Assembly (NCBI GenBank): GCA_022579005.1
Contig: MU401504.1
Span: 144,506 to 208,505 of the forward strand
Origin: Poronia punctata
Lineage: Eukaryota; Ascomycota; Sordariomycetes; Xylariales; Xylariaceae
DNA: 64,000 nucleotides
Reading direction: 5' to 3'
Shown in pieces: positions 11,601 through 24,500 of the stretch (positions are counted from its first letter, which is position 1; each line of letters begins with the position of its first letter). A program made the position numbers and the translations under genes. The notes beneath the pieces are model-generated. The model was given only the letters and a program-made list of their open reading frames with translations. It was not told the DNA's origin and made no database searches.

Positions 11601-14600
11601 AATATAACGTTTTTTTTAAACTAATTTAATTACTTTTAATTATAAAAGTAGTAAATAGTTATTAAGTATAGCTATTTTATTAAAAGCTTAAAAGTTTATT
11701 ATAAGTTTAGTTTATATACTTTTTTTTACTTGCTAATAAGCAATAAATATTAAATAAGCAAAAAAGCTTAGTTTGTTTACTTATTTTATTTAACTTTGCT
11801 TATATAGCTTATTAAAAACTTTATTAATAATTGCTTAGTTTTTAGCGCTAAAAAAGTAAAGTTAACTATTTAACTTTATTTATTGCTAGTTATTTACTAA
11901 AAGTATTTTTATTTAGTTTTTTTTTAAAATATTAATAATTTTTTAATTAGTTTAAATTTTTAAAAAATCTTTTAAAATTTAAATAATTTTGCTAGTAGCA
12001 GAATTTAGCCTAGCGTATATAAACTATTTATTAGGCCTAATAATTTCTTTTATTTTAAAAAGCTTTTAAATTTTTATAGTTAATAAAAATTTAGTTATTT
12101 TAAGTTTAAAGTTATTTATTTTCTTATTTTTAGCCTAATTGGTTTTAGTATTAAAAACTTTAATAATTTTTAGTTAGGTTATTATATTTTATATCTCTTT
12201 ACTTAAAGTAAAGTATTTTTTAGTAGCTAGAGCTACGTATATAAGTAAGTCTAGTATTTTAAAAGTAATTAAGTATTTAATAAAAACATTATTAATAATA
12301 TTTACTTTATTAGTTGCTTTAGTAAGTATAGGTATTTATAATATTATAGCTACTACTACTATAGTTTTTAAACATTTTTTTTAAGTAGCTTTTTATACTT
12401 TAATTTTAGTTTATTTATTAATAGTACTTACTTTTATATCTTTTTTAACCTTTTTTAGCTTAAGTAATAAGTTAGCTATAACTATAGTATTTAAAATAAT
12501 TAATTTTATAAATAAAAAAATAGCGTTTTTATATATTAGTTTAAAAGTAAAATTTTAATTTAATAATAATAATTTATATTAAGTTAAAGCTAATAAGGTT
12601 TTTTTTAGTTTTAATAGCACTTTATAAGCTAACGTTATTTTTTAAATATAAAAGTATAACTTTAGTTAAATTATAAAAAAGTATTAAAACCTTTTATTGC
12701 GTTAAATATAATAGTTTAAGTTTTAAAGTTGATTTTAGCTTTATAAGTATTATTAAAATTTATTTTTAATAGTATTTAAAGTTTTATAATTTTATTTAAT
12801 ACTTATGTAAATATTATAAATTTAACTTATTTATTTTTAAATTTGCTTATTTTTATTATATATATTTTTAAAGTAGCTTATTTAGTATACTTAACTTATT
12901 TACTACTAATACTTTAAACCTTACTTAATTATTTTTTAATAGTATATATAATTATATTTAATAAGTTATAAGTAATAATATTATAACTTATTTTAATATT
13001 AAAATAAATAATTGTTTTTATAAATTTAAGCTTTATATAAACTAAGATGTATAAGTAAAAGTATTAAAATTAACTAATAAGTTTTTTTATTTAAGTTTTT
13101 AAAAAGGTTATAATTTAAATACGTAGTTTTAAAATTTTTAATTTATTAAATTTAGCAAAATAAGTTTTATTATTAAGTTTTTTATTTAGCTTTTTTTAAC
13201 ATTTTTTTAAATGTTTAAATAGTTAATTTTATAACTTAAAAAATTAGTTATATTTTATATAATTTTGCTTTAGTAACTTTAAAGTAAAAGTGTTATAAAA
13301 CTTTACTAGTTTTTAAGTATATTTTTAGCTATAGCGTTTTTTTTTTTTAAGTTTAAAAATGTGCTACTATAGTACTTATAATGCATATTATAGTTAATAA
13401 CTATAAATACTTTATTTAATTTTAAATTTAAAAAGTTTTTTTTTAATAAGTTTATTAGGCTTTTATTTAAGTTAGATTTATAGTTTAACTTTTTTTTTTT
13501 TACTAAGTTTAAATAGTTTTTTTTTTATTTTTGTTTTTAAATTTGTTTTTGTTTTAAAGTTTATTTTTATTTTTTTTTTAATTTTTAAATTAGTATTTAT
13601 TTTTTTTATAGTTATTTTTATAATAATTATAGTTATTATAATTTTAACTTTTATTATAATTATAGCTTTTATTATATTTACTACTTTTATTACGTTTATT
13701 ATACTAGCAGCTTTTAAATTTATTATTGCTTTTATTGTTTAATTAGTTTTTAAAAAAGTTATTTAGCTACTTTGCTTATTTTTTTTTTTAAACTTAAAAG
13801 TATATAAATTTAGCTGCTAATAAAAGTACTGCTTTTTTATAAGCAAAGAGTTTAAAATATTTACTAAAGCTTTTTTTTTAATTAAATATAAGTATATTTT
13901 GCTTTAAAGCTAGGTTTATTGCTAACTATATAATTATAATTACTTTTATTTAGTTAAAATTGTTGCTTGCTAGTAAGTAACTTGTTTTAGTATATTTAAG
14001 CTTTTTTTAAAAGTATTTTTTTAATATGTTTTTATTATATGCAATATTTTTAAGTTTAAGCTATAAAAAGTTGCTTTTTTTAGTAGCAATGCTTAAAGCT
14101 ATAGTAAAACGTTAGCTAAGTTAGTTTATTATTTTTTAAATACTTTTATTTTAAAAGCGTTTTTTTTTTAATAATAAAAACTAAATTTTACTAATAAGCT
14201 ATAGCTTTATTTAATAAAGTAAGCTATAGCTATACTAATTAGTTTTTATAAGTGCTACTTTTAGCACTTTTTAATATAGCATTAACTTTATTAATAAAAG
14301 CTTATATATTTATATAAATAGTTTTAAATTTTTTGTTTATTTAATTAAAATCTTTTAAATTTTTAAAGTTAAGTATAAAAGTGCTAATATTTTTTTTTTT
14401 AATTTTTATTTTTTAATTACTAAAGTTGTTGCTAAATAGCAATATTAAGTTATAATATAAGTATTTATTACTTTTAAGTAGTTTTTATAAACTTAATAGT
14501 TTTTATAAACTTATAAGTTTTAGTAGTTTTTATAAAAAGCTATTATTATTGCTATTACTTAAGTTTTTTTTAAAGTTTTTTTTAAAAGCTTTAGCTTGCT

Positions 14601-16174
14601 ATTTAGTTTATTACAGTTTTTGTTTAAATTTTAACTATATATATAATATAAAAAATTAAGTTCTTTTTAAATAATTAAAATAGTTTTTTAAAGTATTTAT
14701 TATTATTAGTTTAGTTAAAAGTTAAATTAAAGATTATTAAGCTAAAAGCTTTATAAATTAAATTTAAAGTTAATTATTTTTAAAAAGTATATAACTAGTT
14801 AATTAAAAGTTAACTTATAATAGTATATTATTATTTTTATAAAAGTTGTTAGCTTAACTTAAGCTTAAAAAAAAGCTTTTAAAGTTTAAAATTTTTTTAT
14901 ATAATATATTTATTTTAAATATATAAAGTTTAAACGCTTACTAAGTAGGTTATAAGTGCACTATTTTTATTTTTAGCTTTTATACTAGTTATATTATTTA
15001 AGTTTATTTTTAAATTATAAAATATGCTTGCTTTTATATAAAGTACGCTAAATTAAGTTATACTAGATTTTGTACAAAGTATGCTTACTTTTAACTTATT
15101 AAATATGCTTATATTAAAGTTAATAGTTATAGTATTGCTAGCTTGCTTTAAGCAGTTTAAATAAATAAGTTTATTTTACTTATTATAAACTTTATATTAG
15201 ATTTTATATTTATTTAAAAATTGTTTACTTTTTTAATTTAATTTACTAAGTACTTAATAGTTTAATTAGTTTGCTTTTAAAACTGCTTTTAATTAAATAT
15301 GTTTTATTTTAAAGCTTACTATATTGTTTTATTATTTTTTTATTTTTTAATATTTTTTGTGCTTATAGTATATAAATTATTTTATAAGTTTTATTAAAGT
15401 CTAAGTAGTACTTAAAAATTAAGTAAATTATAATAATTTAGTAAAGTTAATATATTAATAGCGTAAATTATTTAAAACTTATAACTTAATTTATTAACAT
15501 TGCTTATAATAAGGTTATTGTTAGCTTTGCTATTATTATTACTTATTTTATTTATTTAGCTTGCTTATTTGGCTTTTAGCTTAACTAAAAAATAATATAA
15601 AAAATAAATATATATAATAAATAAAAAGTAAAAGAAAACGTTTAATATAAATTTAAAAAAATAAGTATTTTATATAATACTTTTATACTTTATAAGTTTA
15701 AAAAAATAAGTAGTTTATAACATATAAAGTATAGCTAAGCGTTTTAATAAATTAAGCTTTAATAAAAGTAATTATAAATATTAGCGCTATAAAAGATTGC
15801 TTTATTTATAACTTAAATATAGTAATATAAAAATAGCTTTAGCTATTTAAAAAAAATTATATAATTTTTACTTATTTATAAGGTTTTTACTTAATATAAA
15901 AAAGCTTTTGCAAAAGTATAATTAACTTGCTATTAATTAAAAAAATTTAAAAAAATAACTTTAACTAGTTTTTTAATTAAATAGCTTTATAAAAAGTTTA
16001 AAAAAACTACTTTTGCAATTTTGCTTAAAAGGGCTTTGCGCTTTTAAAAAAGTGCAGATTAAGCTTTAAGGTTTAAAAAAACAATAAACTTTTTAATTTA
16101 TACCTATTTGCCGCTGCAAAAAAATAGAAAATAACTAAAATTAATTATATTAATTATATACTTACTATACTATT

Positions 16175-16373
16175 TAGTAAAGAGAACTATAAGGTAGTAT
16201 AGTAAATTTTGTAGATTAATAATGTAAAAAGGAAGAAATCTAGCAAGGTTAGGTTAATTAGTTATTACTAACTAATTAACCTTAGTGCGCTAGTCTTTAT
16301 TTAATCTAGCTATTTAATTTAAAGCTATAGGACTTTATTTTTATAATAGGTTCTTTTATAATATGTTATATTA
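16175..16373 (+). repeat. LTR-like direct repeat, copy B
   Basis: Gap-free partner of copy A. Its inverted repeat is perfect: GGTTAATTAGTTA, a 4-nt spacer, then TAACTAATTAACC. The block TTAGTGCGCTAG is conserved in both copies, so a few CpG sites escaped mutation in both. Confidence 0.75.
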
Positions 16374-17072
16374 ATATTACTACTTATTATAATAGCAACT
16401 ATATTAATAATAAAGCACTAGCGCACCTTTTAAAAAAGCTGTTAATTTTGTATAATTATAGCTATTTATGCCTTTAACAATACTAATAGCTATAAAAACG
16501 TTGCTAAATTTGCTAGTTTAAAAGTAATATATTTAGCTAAAGCTATATTTACTATTTTTATTACGCTAAAGGCCTTAAACACTAAAAGCTAAATAAAAAT
16601 ATATTATATAATTAAAATAATTAAATAAAAAGCTATTAACAAGTTTACTAAGTTTTTTAGCAAAATAACTATATTTAATTAAATAAGAGCTATAAGCAGA
16701 GATAAACAAGTTTTAGTTTGCTAAAAGTAAAGTTTTGTTATAATCAGTTTAAAAAACACAATTATTATAATTATTAATTCTTTTTACTTTAATAATTAAT
16801 AATTAACCAAATAAACACGCCTTTAAATATTGCAGTGGTGACTGGACATTGGGAAGCTGTGCAAACAGAGGCAAGCATTAGTCGTGCCCCACCACTTATC
16901 AACAGTAGAATTCCCCACCATAAACTTTTTGTCTACTTTACTCAGACTGTTGTTAACAAGTAGGTACCTCGCTATTGTTGCAAGACATATATTCAATACA
17001 ATTGCAAAGCATTTGTTAATAAAGACAACCCAACTGTACCGCTATTATTCTATCTATTCTTATGATCCAGGC

Positions 17073-18807
17073 ATGACGGGGAGACCGCGAGGAGGTGAGA
17101 GGGGCGGGAGAGGGGCAAGAAGCACAAGAGGTCGTGGTGCATCATCTTCTTCGACTACAGCCTCCGGTCCTTCTCTGAACGACCCTGTTCCCTCAGAAGC
17201 TACAATGCCGAAAAATGAGACAGGTGCGGGCACAATAAGCGAAGCAGCCCCTGCGGCGGCGGCGTCTTCTACTAGCGTGGGTTCGCGATCATCTCAGACA
17301 CCAGCCGCGAGTTCTAAAAGCGGACCTCGCTTCAGACCGAAAAATGTGAGGCGAGATGAGGCGGAGCGTAAACGGTTAGAGGAGGCCAGAAACAGCGAGC
17401 TCCTTTCCAAGATTAAGGCCGAGGAGCGTGAGCAGCGGCAAGAGGAACGCCGAGCAAGAAGAGGGCGAGGAAGGGGAGGCATGCCTCGTGGTGGCTTGAT
17501 TAGGCGGACTGTCACAGCTACAGGCCCGTTCTCCGGAATAGCATCAGGTATGTCACGAGTCCATTTCCATTTTTGAACTTCAAGTCGTTCGATATGCTCA
17601 CAGCCATGTAGAAAATGTCAAGTCGGACTCTGGTTCCGGCGGATGGGCATCTGGCTCTGGTTCTGGCTTTGGAGGAGGCCATGGGAGGTCCTCGTATCGT
17701 CATGACCCCGAAAATAGTCTGCGCTATCAACCTAGGCGGGAACATGAGGCTAGGATTAACATCGACCTCCTTAACGGGCAGACGGATGGACATTCTCCAG
17801 ACGGCGCCCCTCTATACCAGCCAACGCGTTACGCACAAAAGTCAGTGGGCCACCTACCGGTCGGTATGAGTAGAACTTTGCACCAAGACCCGGAAATCAA
17901 GGTTAAGACACAAGCCGAACTTGAAGCAGAGGACCGCCAATCATCTGATGATGAAGGGAACCTGTTCGTCGATGGCCCTGCGATAGACCCCCGAGACATC
18001 GTCATGAAGGACGACAATGCGGTCTGGCATGCCGCCCCCAAGAAGGTCACAGTTAAGGCCGAGCCAGGCACAGAAGAAGACGAAGCCGACCTAGACTTGA
18101 CCAATATCCCAGAAGCGCCGAAAGCGCCTCTTTCTCCCGAGATGAAGAGGAAACCCGTCATAGACGAGGATGGTGTCGCTACGGAGGCCGCTGCGGCGGC
18201 TGCCGAAAAGGCAAAACGCAAGGAGAAGAAGATTGCGGAAGATCCAGAGTTCATGCACTTGACTTCAGACCTGGAAGCGTTACTGAATACTCTCAGTCTC
18301 AAACCCCCAGCTGAAGGTGAGGAGGGCCAGGAAAAAGACGACCAACTGTTCATCTTCCAGCTGCCACCCATTCTCCCATCGCTAGGCAAGAGATCGGATA
18401 AATCGGGACAAGGGGCCGACGCAACTGATCCGTTCGCAACCGACGACGCTACGTCGAGAATAAAGGGCGAGGACGGCGCTGAAGCGGCTCGGGCCAAATC
18501 AAATCTCCCACCTGAAGGGGGCTATATAGGCAGGCTCAACGTACACAAGTCTGGCAAGGTCGAACTAGATTGGGGCGGCACTGCTCTCAATGTGGGGCTG
18601 GCGACGGAAACCGACTTTCTGACAACCGCCATGGTGATCGAACAGAAGGAAAATGTGGAGACGGCGGAAGAGAGTGCAGGGTTCGCTTTCGGCATGGGCC
18701 AAGTCTTTGGCGGGTTCGTATTGGCGCCCATCTTTGAAGAAGAAGATGATTGGGACCCGGACATATCAGAGATCATGGCTGGGGTCGGTAATGGAAACTC
18801 CACGTAG
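17073..18807 (+). CDS. RPC53: DNA-directed RNA polymerase III subunit RPC4 (Rpc53-like)
   Basis: Subunit of RNA polymerase III, which transcribes tRNA and 5S rRNA genes. With Rpc37 it forms a TFIIF-like heterodimer acting in initiation, termination and reinitiation. Exons 17073-17547 and 17612-18807 flank a 64-nt intron (GTATGT...TGTAG) and encode 556 residues. The N-terminus is an RG-rich disordered tail, followed by Ala/Ser-rich sequence and a charged helix (RRDEAERKRLEEARNSELL). The middle carries RINIDLLN and LPVGMSRT, followed by acidic linkers. The C-terminal dimerisation region has the family pattern GYIGRLNVHKSGKVELDWGG and ends acidic. An in-frame extension back to 16884 has no ATG, and ATG 17073 begins the RG tail usual for this protein. 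The gene starts about 240 bp from the AT-rich block. Confidence 0.88.
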
Positions 18808-19935
18808 TCTTGGGAGTTTCCCTAGCACTCTAAGCCCCCTCACTGGCCCATGGTGAGGCTGCGCTATCACCCAGACAAAGGGGGCGAGGATTTCTCGTCT
18901 ATTTGATGATCGCTACACATATATATATACATGGTTAGACTAGGGATAGAAATGAGCGGGGGTTGTGGAAAGGGGATTTTCCACAAATGACGGGAGGTTA
19001 AGTAGGTAAAAGTATGATTGCTTACAAGTTACCGGTATAAGCGAAACATGGGATAGATATCACGGTTGGGGAAAATAAAAGATGGCGAAAACTGATTTTT
19101 CGCCTTGGGGGGGGGGGGTTTGCTTACTTGATGCTTTCTTTACATTGAAGTTATACGTCTATGTGTTGATGGGTCACGATGTGTTTAACCTACCTAGTAG
19201 GTATACACGTATATAATAAGAGATCAATGTAAGTCGGTAGTGTCAAGTCTGGTGAGGTCTGTAGACTGTAGTGTGTAAGATGACCGGCGAACCACGTGGC
19301 CGGGACATGAGTACGCCAACCAGTACATCAACAGAGAGTAGGCTATTCATTAAGATAGTCTATTCTTCATTTTGTTTATTGTATTTTTTTTGTCGGGTCG
19401 CGTCACTTCGCTACCCATCTATCCTAACCTATATCCATCCTGTGTCGTCCTGTCCTATCCTATCCTATCCAGTCCAGCCCTAACCAATCCAGTTCCTCGT
19501 TTTGGTCCCTCCTTTTAGAAGTAAAAAATATATATATAATAGTAGTGGTAATATACAATAACAACATATATAACAAGTACTCCGTCGCACAGGGTGTTGC
19601 GCAGGGGTTATCCACACGAAACCCCCGCAGATTCCGAATTGCTTCCTCTCTGTGGGAGGGAGCGTGCCTTTATGAAGGACGGTAAGAGTAAAAGTCGGTA
19701 GGATGGTAAAGAATTATGCAAAAGAAGAAGAAATATAAAAGGGTTCCCCATGTTGATGATAAAGATGGCGAAATGGGTGTTTATTAGGTGGGGTGATTCG
19801 ACGCGGAGCATGCATCGTGGCATAAGCATGCATATAGTATACATATTGCGTATCCGATACACGTTACTCGTACTCGCTGGTATCGCCGGTGCATCGCATT
19901 TCGTCAAATCGCATTGTGTCGAACTCCGGAAAAAG
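18808..19935. other. Intergenic region, converging gene ends
   Basis: Space between RPC4 and the 3' end of the membrane protein gene on the other strand. It holds a G run near 19108-19119, a TATCC repeat near 19455-19470 and short AT repeats. No gene recognised. Confidence 0.5.
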
Positions 19936-21532
19936 TTATCGTCGCGGCGTTATCGAAGATGGTATCGAGAGTACACTGGTCTGTCGTGGCCTGTGTAGTT
20001 CTATCGAGTCGTCTGATTCTTGATCGAGCCATGCGGCGTCTGCGCGAGGGTGTGGATGTAAGTGTTGGTCCGAATGCGTCTCTGAATGTGAGTAAGGGTA
20101 AGAATATGATGGCGGCGTGTATTCGACGCCGAATGTCTGGCTGTAGACCTCGTTCCTGCGCTTTCTTGTTGTATCTTCGTAATCGTCCTGGTCCCCTTCC
20201 CATCTCGTGCCATATTGTACTAATTCTGGTGACGGGCATGCCTCCACGACCCTAGTTATAGGCACCACCCTGTGTTGTGGCGCGGTCTTTGTGTCATCCC
20301 CTTCATCTCTTCCAAAATTTCCGCCGAGTTCACTCTCTCTTTTCCCTCCATCAACTTCCCCCTGCTCTATGTCGAGGAGCGTAACATCTCCGGAGTCGAA
20401 GCCAGGTACCTTGCTATTCGCTCTGCCACCGCGAGAGCCCTGGTTTTTAGTGTTATCTTGGCCGTTCAGGCCCGTGCCATGGCTACGCTCGCTGTCGGTG
20501 AAGCCTCCTATACGCCATGAGCGAAGGAGTGGACGGATTGTGGCCAGGCTGGCGGCCGAGATGGCGACCCCGGGCTCGATTAAGGTCCATATCATTGCGT
20601 CCGTCCCGGCGTCTTTTAGCTTGTTCGTTAGTCTATTGGACATGGTTACGTCGTCATGTCACTTCCCAATGCGAGGTTTGCGAGGCGAGCATGCTACCGT
20701 CGAGAGTGGGGGAGAACTTACGGAGAATATCAGAGACGTCTGTTAGGTCGGCCAAAAACTTTAGCCGTATCAGCGTGGCGACACTAGCGAAAATGCCCAG
20801 ACCCAAGACAGCAATGACGGACCACTTCGCTTGCGTGGTCATAGTAACGCTCCATATCATGGGGATGGGAATGAGGGCGTAGAACCAGTCTGACAAGATA
20901 GTCAACGCACTCAACGAGTAGGCCGCACTAACGATTTCGTCGGCCGTCACGCAGTGCGACGTCGGGTCCCTCTCGAGAACGGTGTAATCCCACTGCGCCG
21001 AGACGGGGTTGCATTGGAAGACATTCCAAAAGAACAGGGCCAGACTCCAGACACCAACAACGAAGATACTGAGGTGCAAGACGTATTTATATCGCTTCTG
21101 GACCGCTAGGCGAAGCAGGAACATGCCGATGCTCAGCTTGATCAGCCACATGTCAAGCACGTAAGAGCCAGTCGCGAGGGCCTGCCACTTCAACGCTTCG
21201 ATCTCGTCGGCTTGCGACAGCGCCCTGTTATGGCTGCCGAGACCGAATCCAAGCCCTAGGTAGATGAACACGCATGATACTGTGAAGACGGCCTTGCAAG
21301 GTGTCGTACCCAATCATCAGCAAGTTGAAAGACGGCCAGAGGGTCATAAGAAGCAGCATACCAGACCTGCTAGCATCACCCAGTCGTCAGCCTGGAAAGA
21401 TCTGGTCATGACTGCGCGTACGTATGTTCGCAAGGCCACCGAGATCCACGAAATGGCGAGCATGACAGTGGCCGTGGCAAACAAGCCCACGCCATTGTTT
21501 TCGGTAGATGCATTTGGGTCCTGGGGCGCCAT
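19936..21532 (-). CDS. Fungal rhodopsin-domain (PTH11/SAT4-like) integral membrane protein
   Basis: Seven-transmembrane protein of the large ascomycete family with a fungal rhodopsin-like domain; some relatives (PTH11) sense surfaces or host cues, but the ligand here is unknown. Exons on the minus strand: 21532-21362, 21292-20698 and 20612-19936, giving 480 residues. Introns are 69 and 85 nt, the second with a perfect CTAAC branch site. Family marks: LRTYVRAVMTRSFQADDWVM in the first loop; LIKLSIGMFLLRL; a WNVFQCNPVSAQWD segment; a C-terminal IEPGVAISAASLATIRPLLR motif in the last membrane span. The cytosolic tail of about 200 residues is hydrophilic and His/Ser/Asp-rich, with no known domain. 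The donor of intron 2 (GTAGCA) is weak; it was chosen because it restores frame. Confidence 0.82.
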
Positions 21533-24500
21533 TACAGGATTGTTCGCTGCTTTCTATATGGCGTCCATGAGAAAAGGAGGCCTATCTCTGATCTCCTCTC
21601 TTTTTGATCAACAGTGACGACAAAGCGAGAGAAAGGTCAAAATCAAACCTTTGAAAAGCCCAGAAGTGTGCGTCATCTTGGCCAACCCCCAGGTATATAT
21701 GAAATGGACCTGCAGAACATGCAAGAAATCAACCAGGGGTGTATCACCTATGTGGGTATAACCCCAAGCCTAGATCGTGCACGCGTTCGGGCCCAGACGG
21801 GGCAATGGACGGGGGTTGGGATTTCAAAGGGGCATATGCATCTTGTGGGAAGATCGCATAGGCAAACACTCCACCGAGGCATCTAGAGATAATAGCTTGG
21901 GCCTGAACCACCGCCATGGGATGAACGAACCCCCGGTGATGGCGTGAACGTCATTACTCTAGCTCATGGATATCGACTGCGGAGGGTCGTGCACAGCCTG
22001 TTAGCGAAGTAATTTTCTGATGGTCATTGGCTAACGACTAGGTCAGTCGTTTCTAGAACGACTACCTTTCTAGCTCGCCTATGTCCATGAACAGAATTAC
22101 GGGGGCATCCCTGGTCCCACGATAGATGGTGTTTTTATTAGGCCGAAGGGTCCAGTATGGGCCGCCCTAGTCATGTACTAGGTATCGTGACGCGACTCGA
22201 ACTGGTTTTTTCCCAACCACTTTTAGGGCTCATCAGGCCACTACCAATGCCACCTTTTCGTTTTATCTCCTTTCAAATTTCATCCCGGAATCGGCAAAAT
22301 CGGTAGACACGAGACCATCCAAGGTCGTTGCCACAAGCTGTTGGACGGGACAATGTCAGTTAGTACTCCTACCTACGCTGTAAATTCGTAAGTCCGAACG
22401 CATGCAGTGGAAGAGGATGCCGTGGTGTCGGTGGTGGTGTCTGGTAGTGATGTTGTGGAGCGTCACCCCTGCGGATCTCTAGACCGGATCACCAACAGGC
22501 CTCGGACCCTTGCAAGTGCATCGGTGCCTGCATATAGTCGGGTTCTCTTTCCGTTCTCTCAGACAACCCCTGACACTCGATCCATCCAAGAGACGGATGC
22601 AACCACGACCCGGCGCGATGGCCAGGAGGAAGACTAGGTAGACTGACCTGACCTAGGCTAGTGGGATCTCAGCTTCGTATAGGTATTACCTACTTCGTAG
22701 CGGTCCGAGGAGACGTAATTTGAAGTTATGCAGCCTCGAGTGTCGCTACGAAAACCCGGCGTGCCAATAGTTCTCGATTTGTCCACTAGTAGAATGTCTA
22801 CTGGATAGGTTATAGGTATTTATACCTAGGCTCTTCAACAGGAGCATGGAAAGCAGGTTTTTAAAATCTGGTGGTGAAGTTTCCATCAACGTGGCGTCAT
22901 GTTTGTGCTTGGGGGAGGGGTTCGGGAGGAGTGTGTCACAAGTCCAATATAGGTGACGTCGCACACATTACATGACTACCAACAGGTTGCAACAGTCGGC
23001 AAGTGCATTGGGTGGCACACCTAAGGTACCTATTGCAGGTACCATACCTTACGCAGCTGCTTTCAGAGCAACTTCCAACCCATTGAAGGTTTGGCTCCGG
23101 GTGGAGACCACGTCTTGTAGGAAGCGTTGTCTTTCCATTCTGGTCTACATGTTCATCAGTATGTACGTGTAGGTAGAGTTGACCTGACCATTACGCCCAT
23201 GAGCCGGCCTTATCTTCTCTCCTGGATCGTCCCGTCGCTGAGAATAAATCGAATGGTCTGGACCGAATCGAAAGCCCGGGGTGAATTCGTTAGTCCTGCT
23301 TTGAATACTCTCTCACCAGGCTAGTCCTCGTGGGATTAGCCCTACTGGATTCGTTTGGTACCTAAGTCTATGATTATTACATGATCTCTCTCATCTGTTG
23401 AATTTATATACTATTTGATGCAGATTCATGTATCTATCCGGTATACTTAGAGATCCCCCCCTAGGCTAGACTACGTGATTATCAAGTACGCTAATAAGTA
23501 CCCAATCCACTTTTATTTAGTCCAACCTAGGTTAGTATGTTCTAGTCTAATCGCCGCTGAAACTGCAGGTGGGGTATGATCTTTGTTCCAAAACAAAAAA
23601 GTGTTTCGATCCCTTGAGCATTTTACTATCCACGCTTTTTAACAAGTCTCCACCTATGGAACAATGTGAAACTGCCCCGTCAGCCCCGTCAGCCCGTGTC
23701 GAGGTTGGCTTCATAGAATGAAGTTATAAAATTGCGGCATATACACGTAGGTATCAGAGAGTATACTTTTCGCGCTCGACTACAACAGATTGCTGCAGAG
23801 TTGTTTCGTAGCAGCATGGCTTGAAGGTCTACTTCTCTAACATATCGTAGGTGGCCTCCGGGTAAAATATGCTAAATGGCTTACTATACTATTACACGCA
23901 ATAGGTAAATGCATGGGTAATATGGCCAATGCATGACATTACGTACATGTGCGCATGTTCCACGAAATCCTCCTGTTCGGGCCCATCCCCTACCGGTCGA
24001 CTCCCCGGAGGCCAAAGGAAAGGACCGGGTTGATGGAGGATGAGACGAAATCAGATTTACCTAGGTCGGGAAAACCTTGGTGATTACATGTGCTTACTCC
24101 CTTCCTACTTCCGTCCCCTCTCGATTCTTCCGGTCCTTGTAGTCGATCCCTGTCAAACGCAGGGGAAAATGCTTTGTCTGCTACATCAACCCGACGCTAT
24201 CGCAGACGCTATGCATAATTCCATATTACATGATATTGTCGCTTCTGTGAGAGAATAGAACGAAACTAACAGTTAGACAATATTTACGTCCGCGAATGGC
24301 GTAGACTACTCGGTTGCTTTAACCAATTCGGCCCTTCAACTGGAGGCGCTCAATTTATCAGGCATTCACATTTTCCCTACGAGGAAAAACGACAAGAGGC
24401 ATTTCATCTGCCAAGGGCCTAGGTTAGGTAACTCGGTTCGTCTGAAGCATTTCATCCACCAGCACCATCTCCTAGCAAATGAGATGTCGCGACAAGCGAG

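Larger units (their letters stand above)
8473..16373. mobile_element. Decayed LTR-retrotransposon-like element
   Basis: Two 199-bp direct repeats lie 7.7 kb apart and enclose an AT-rich interior. Total length is 7.9 kb, within the range of fungal LTR retrotransposons. The repeats have identical length and differ only by transitions, as expected when both LTRs of one element are mutated by RIP. I could not find a target-site duplication (flanks GCTAC and ATATT), a primer binding site or reverse transcriptase motifs. Superfamily and orientation are therefore unknown, and two independent solo copies remain possible. Confidence 0.55.
7370..16830. repeat. AT-rich, RIP-like repeat block
   Basis: About 9.5 kb of almost pure A/T sequence with no open frame of 60 codons on either strand. 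The remaining cytosines are mostly followed by T (AGCT, GCTT, ACTT) and the remaining guanines mostly follow A. CpA and CpC are scarce. That is what long exposure to RIP, which converts CpA to TpA in repeats, should leave. The block contains the LTR-like pair listed separately. Any original transposon proteins are too decayed to read by eye. Confidence 0.8.

Noticed and set aside
8672..16174. Readable reverse transcriptase or integrase in the AT block
   Set aside because: Stops in every frame; apparent matches by eye were too weak to report.
16884..17072. Upstream extension of the RPC4 frame
   Set aside because: It has no ATG, begins with GTG and has a composition unlike the RG-rich start of the protein family.
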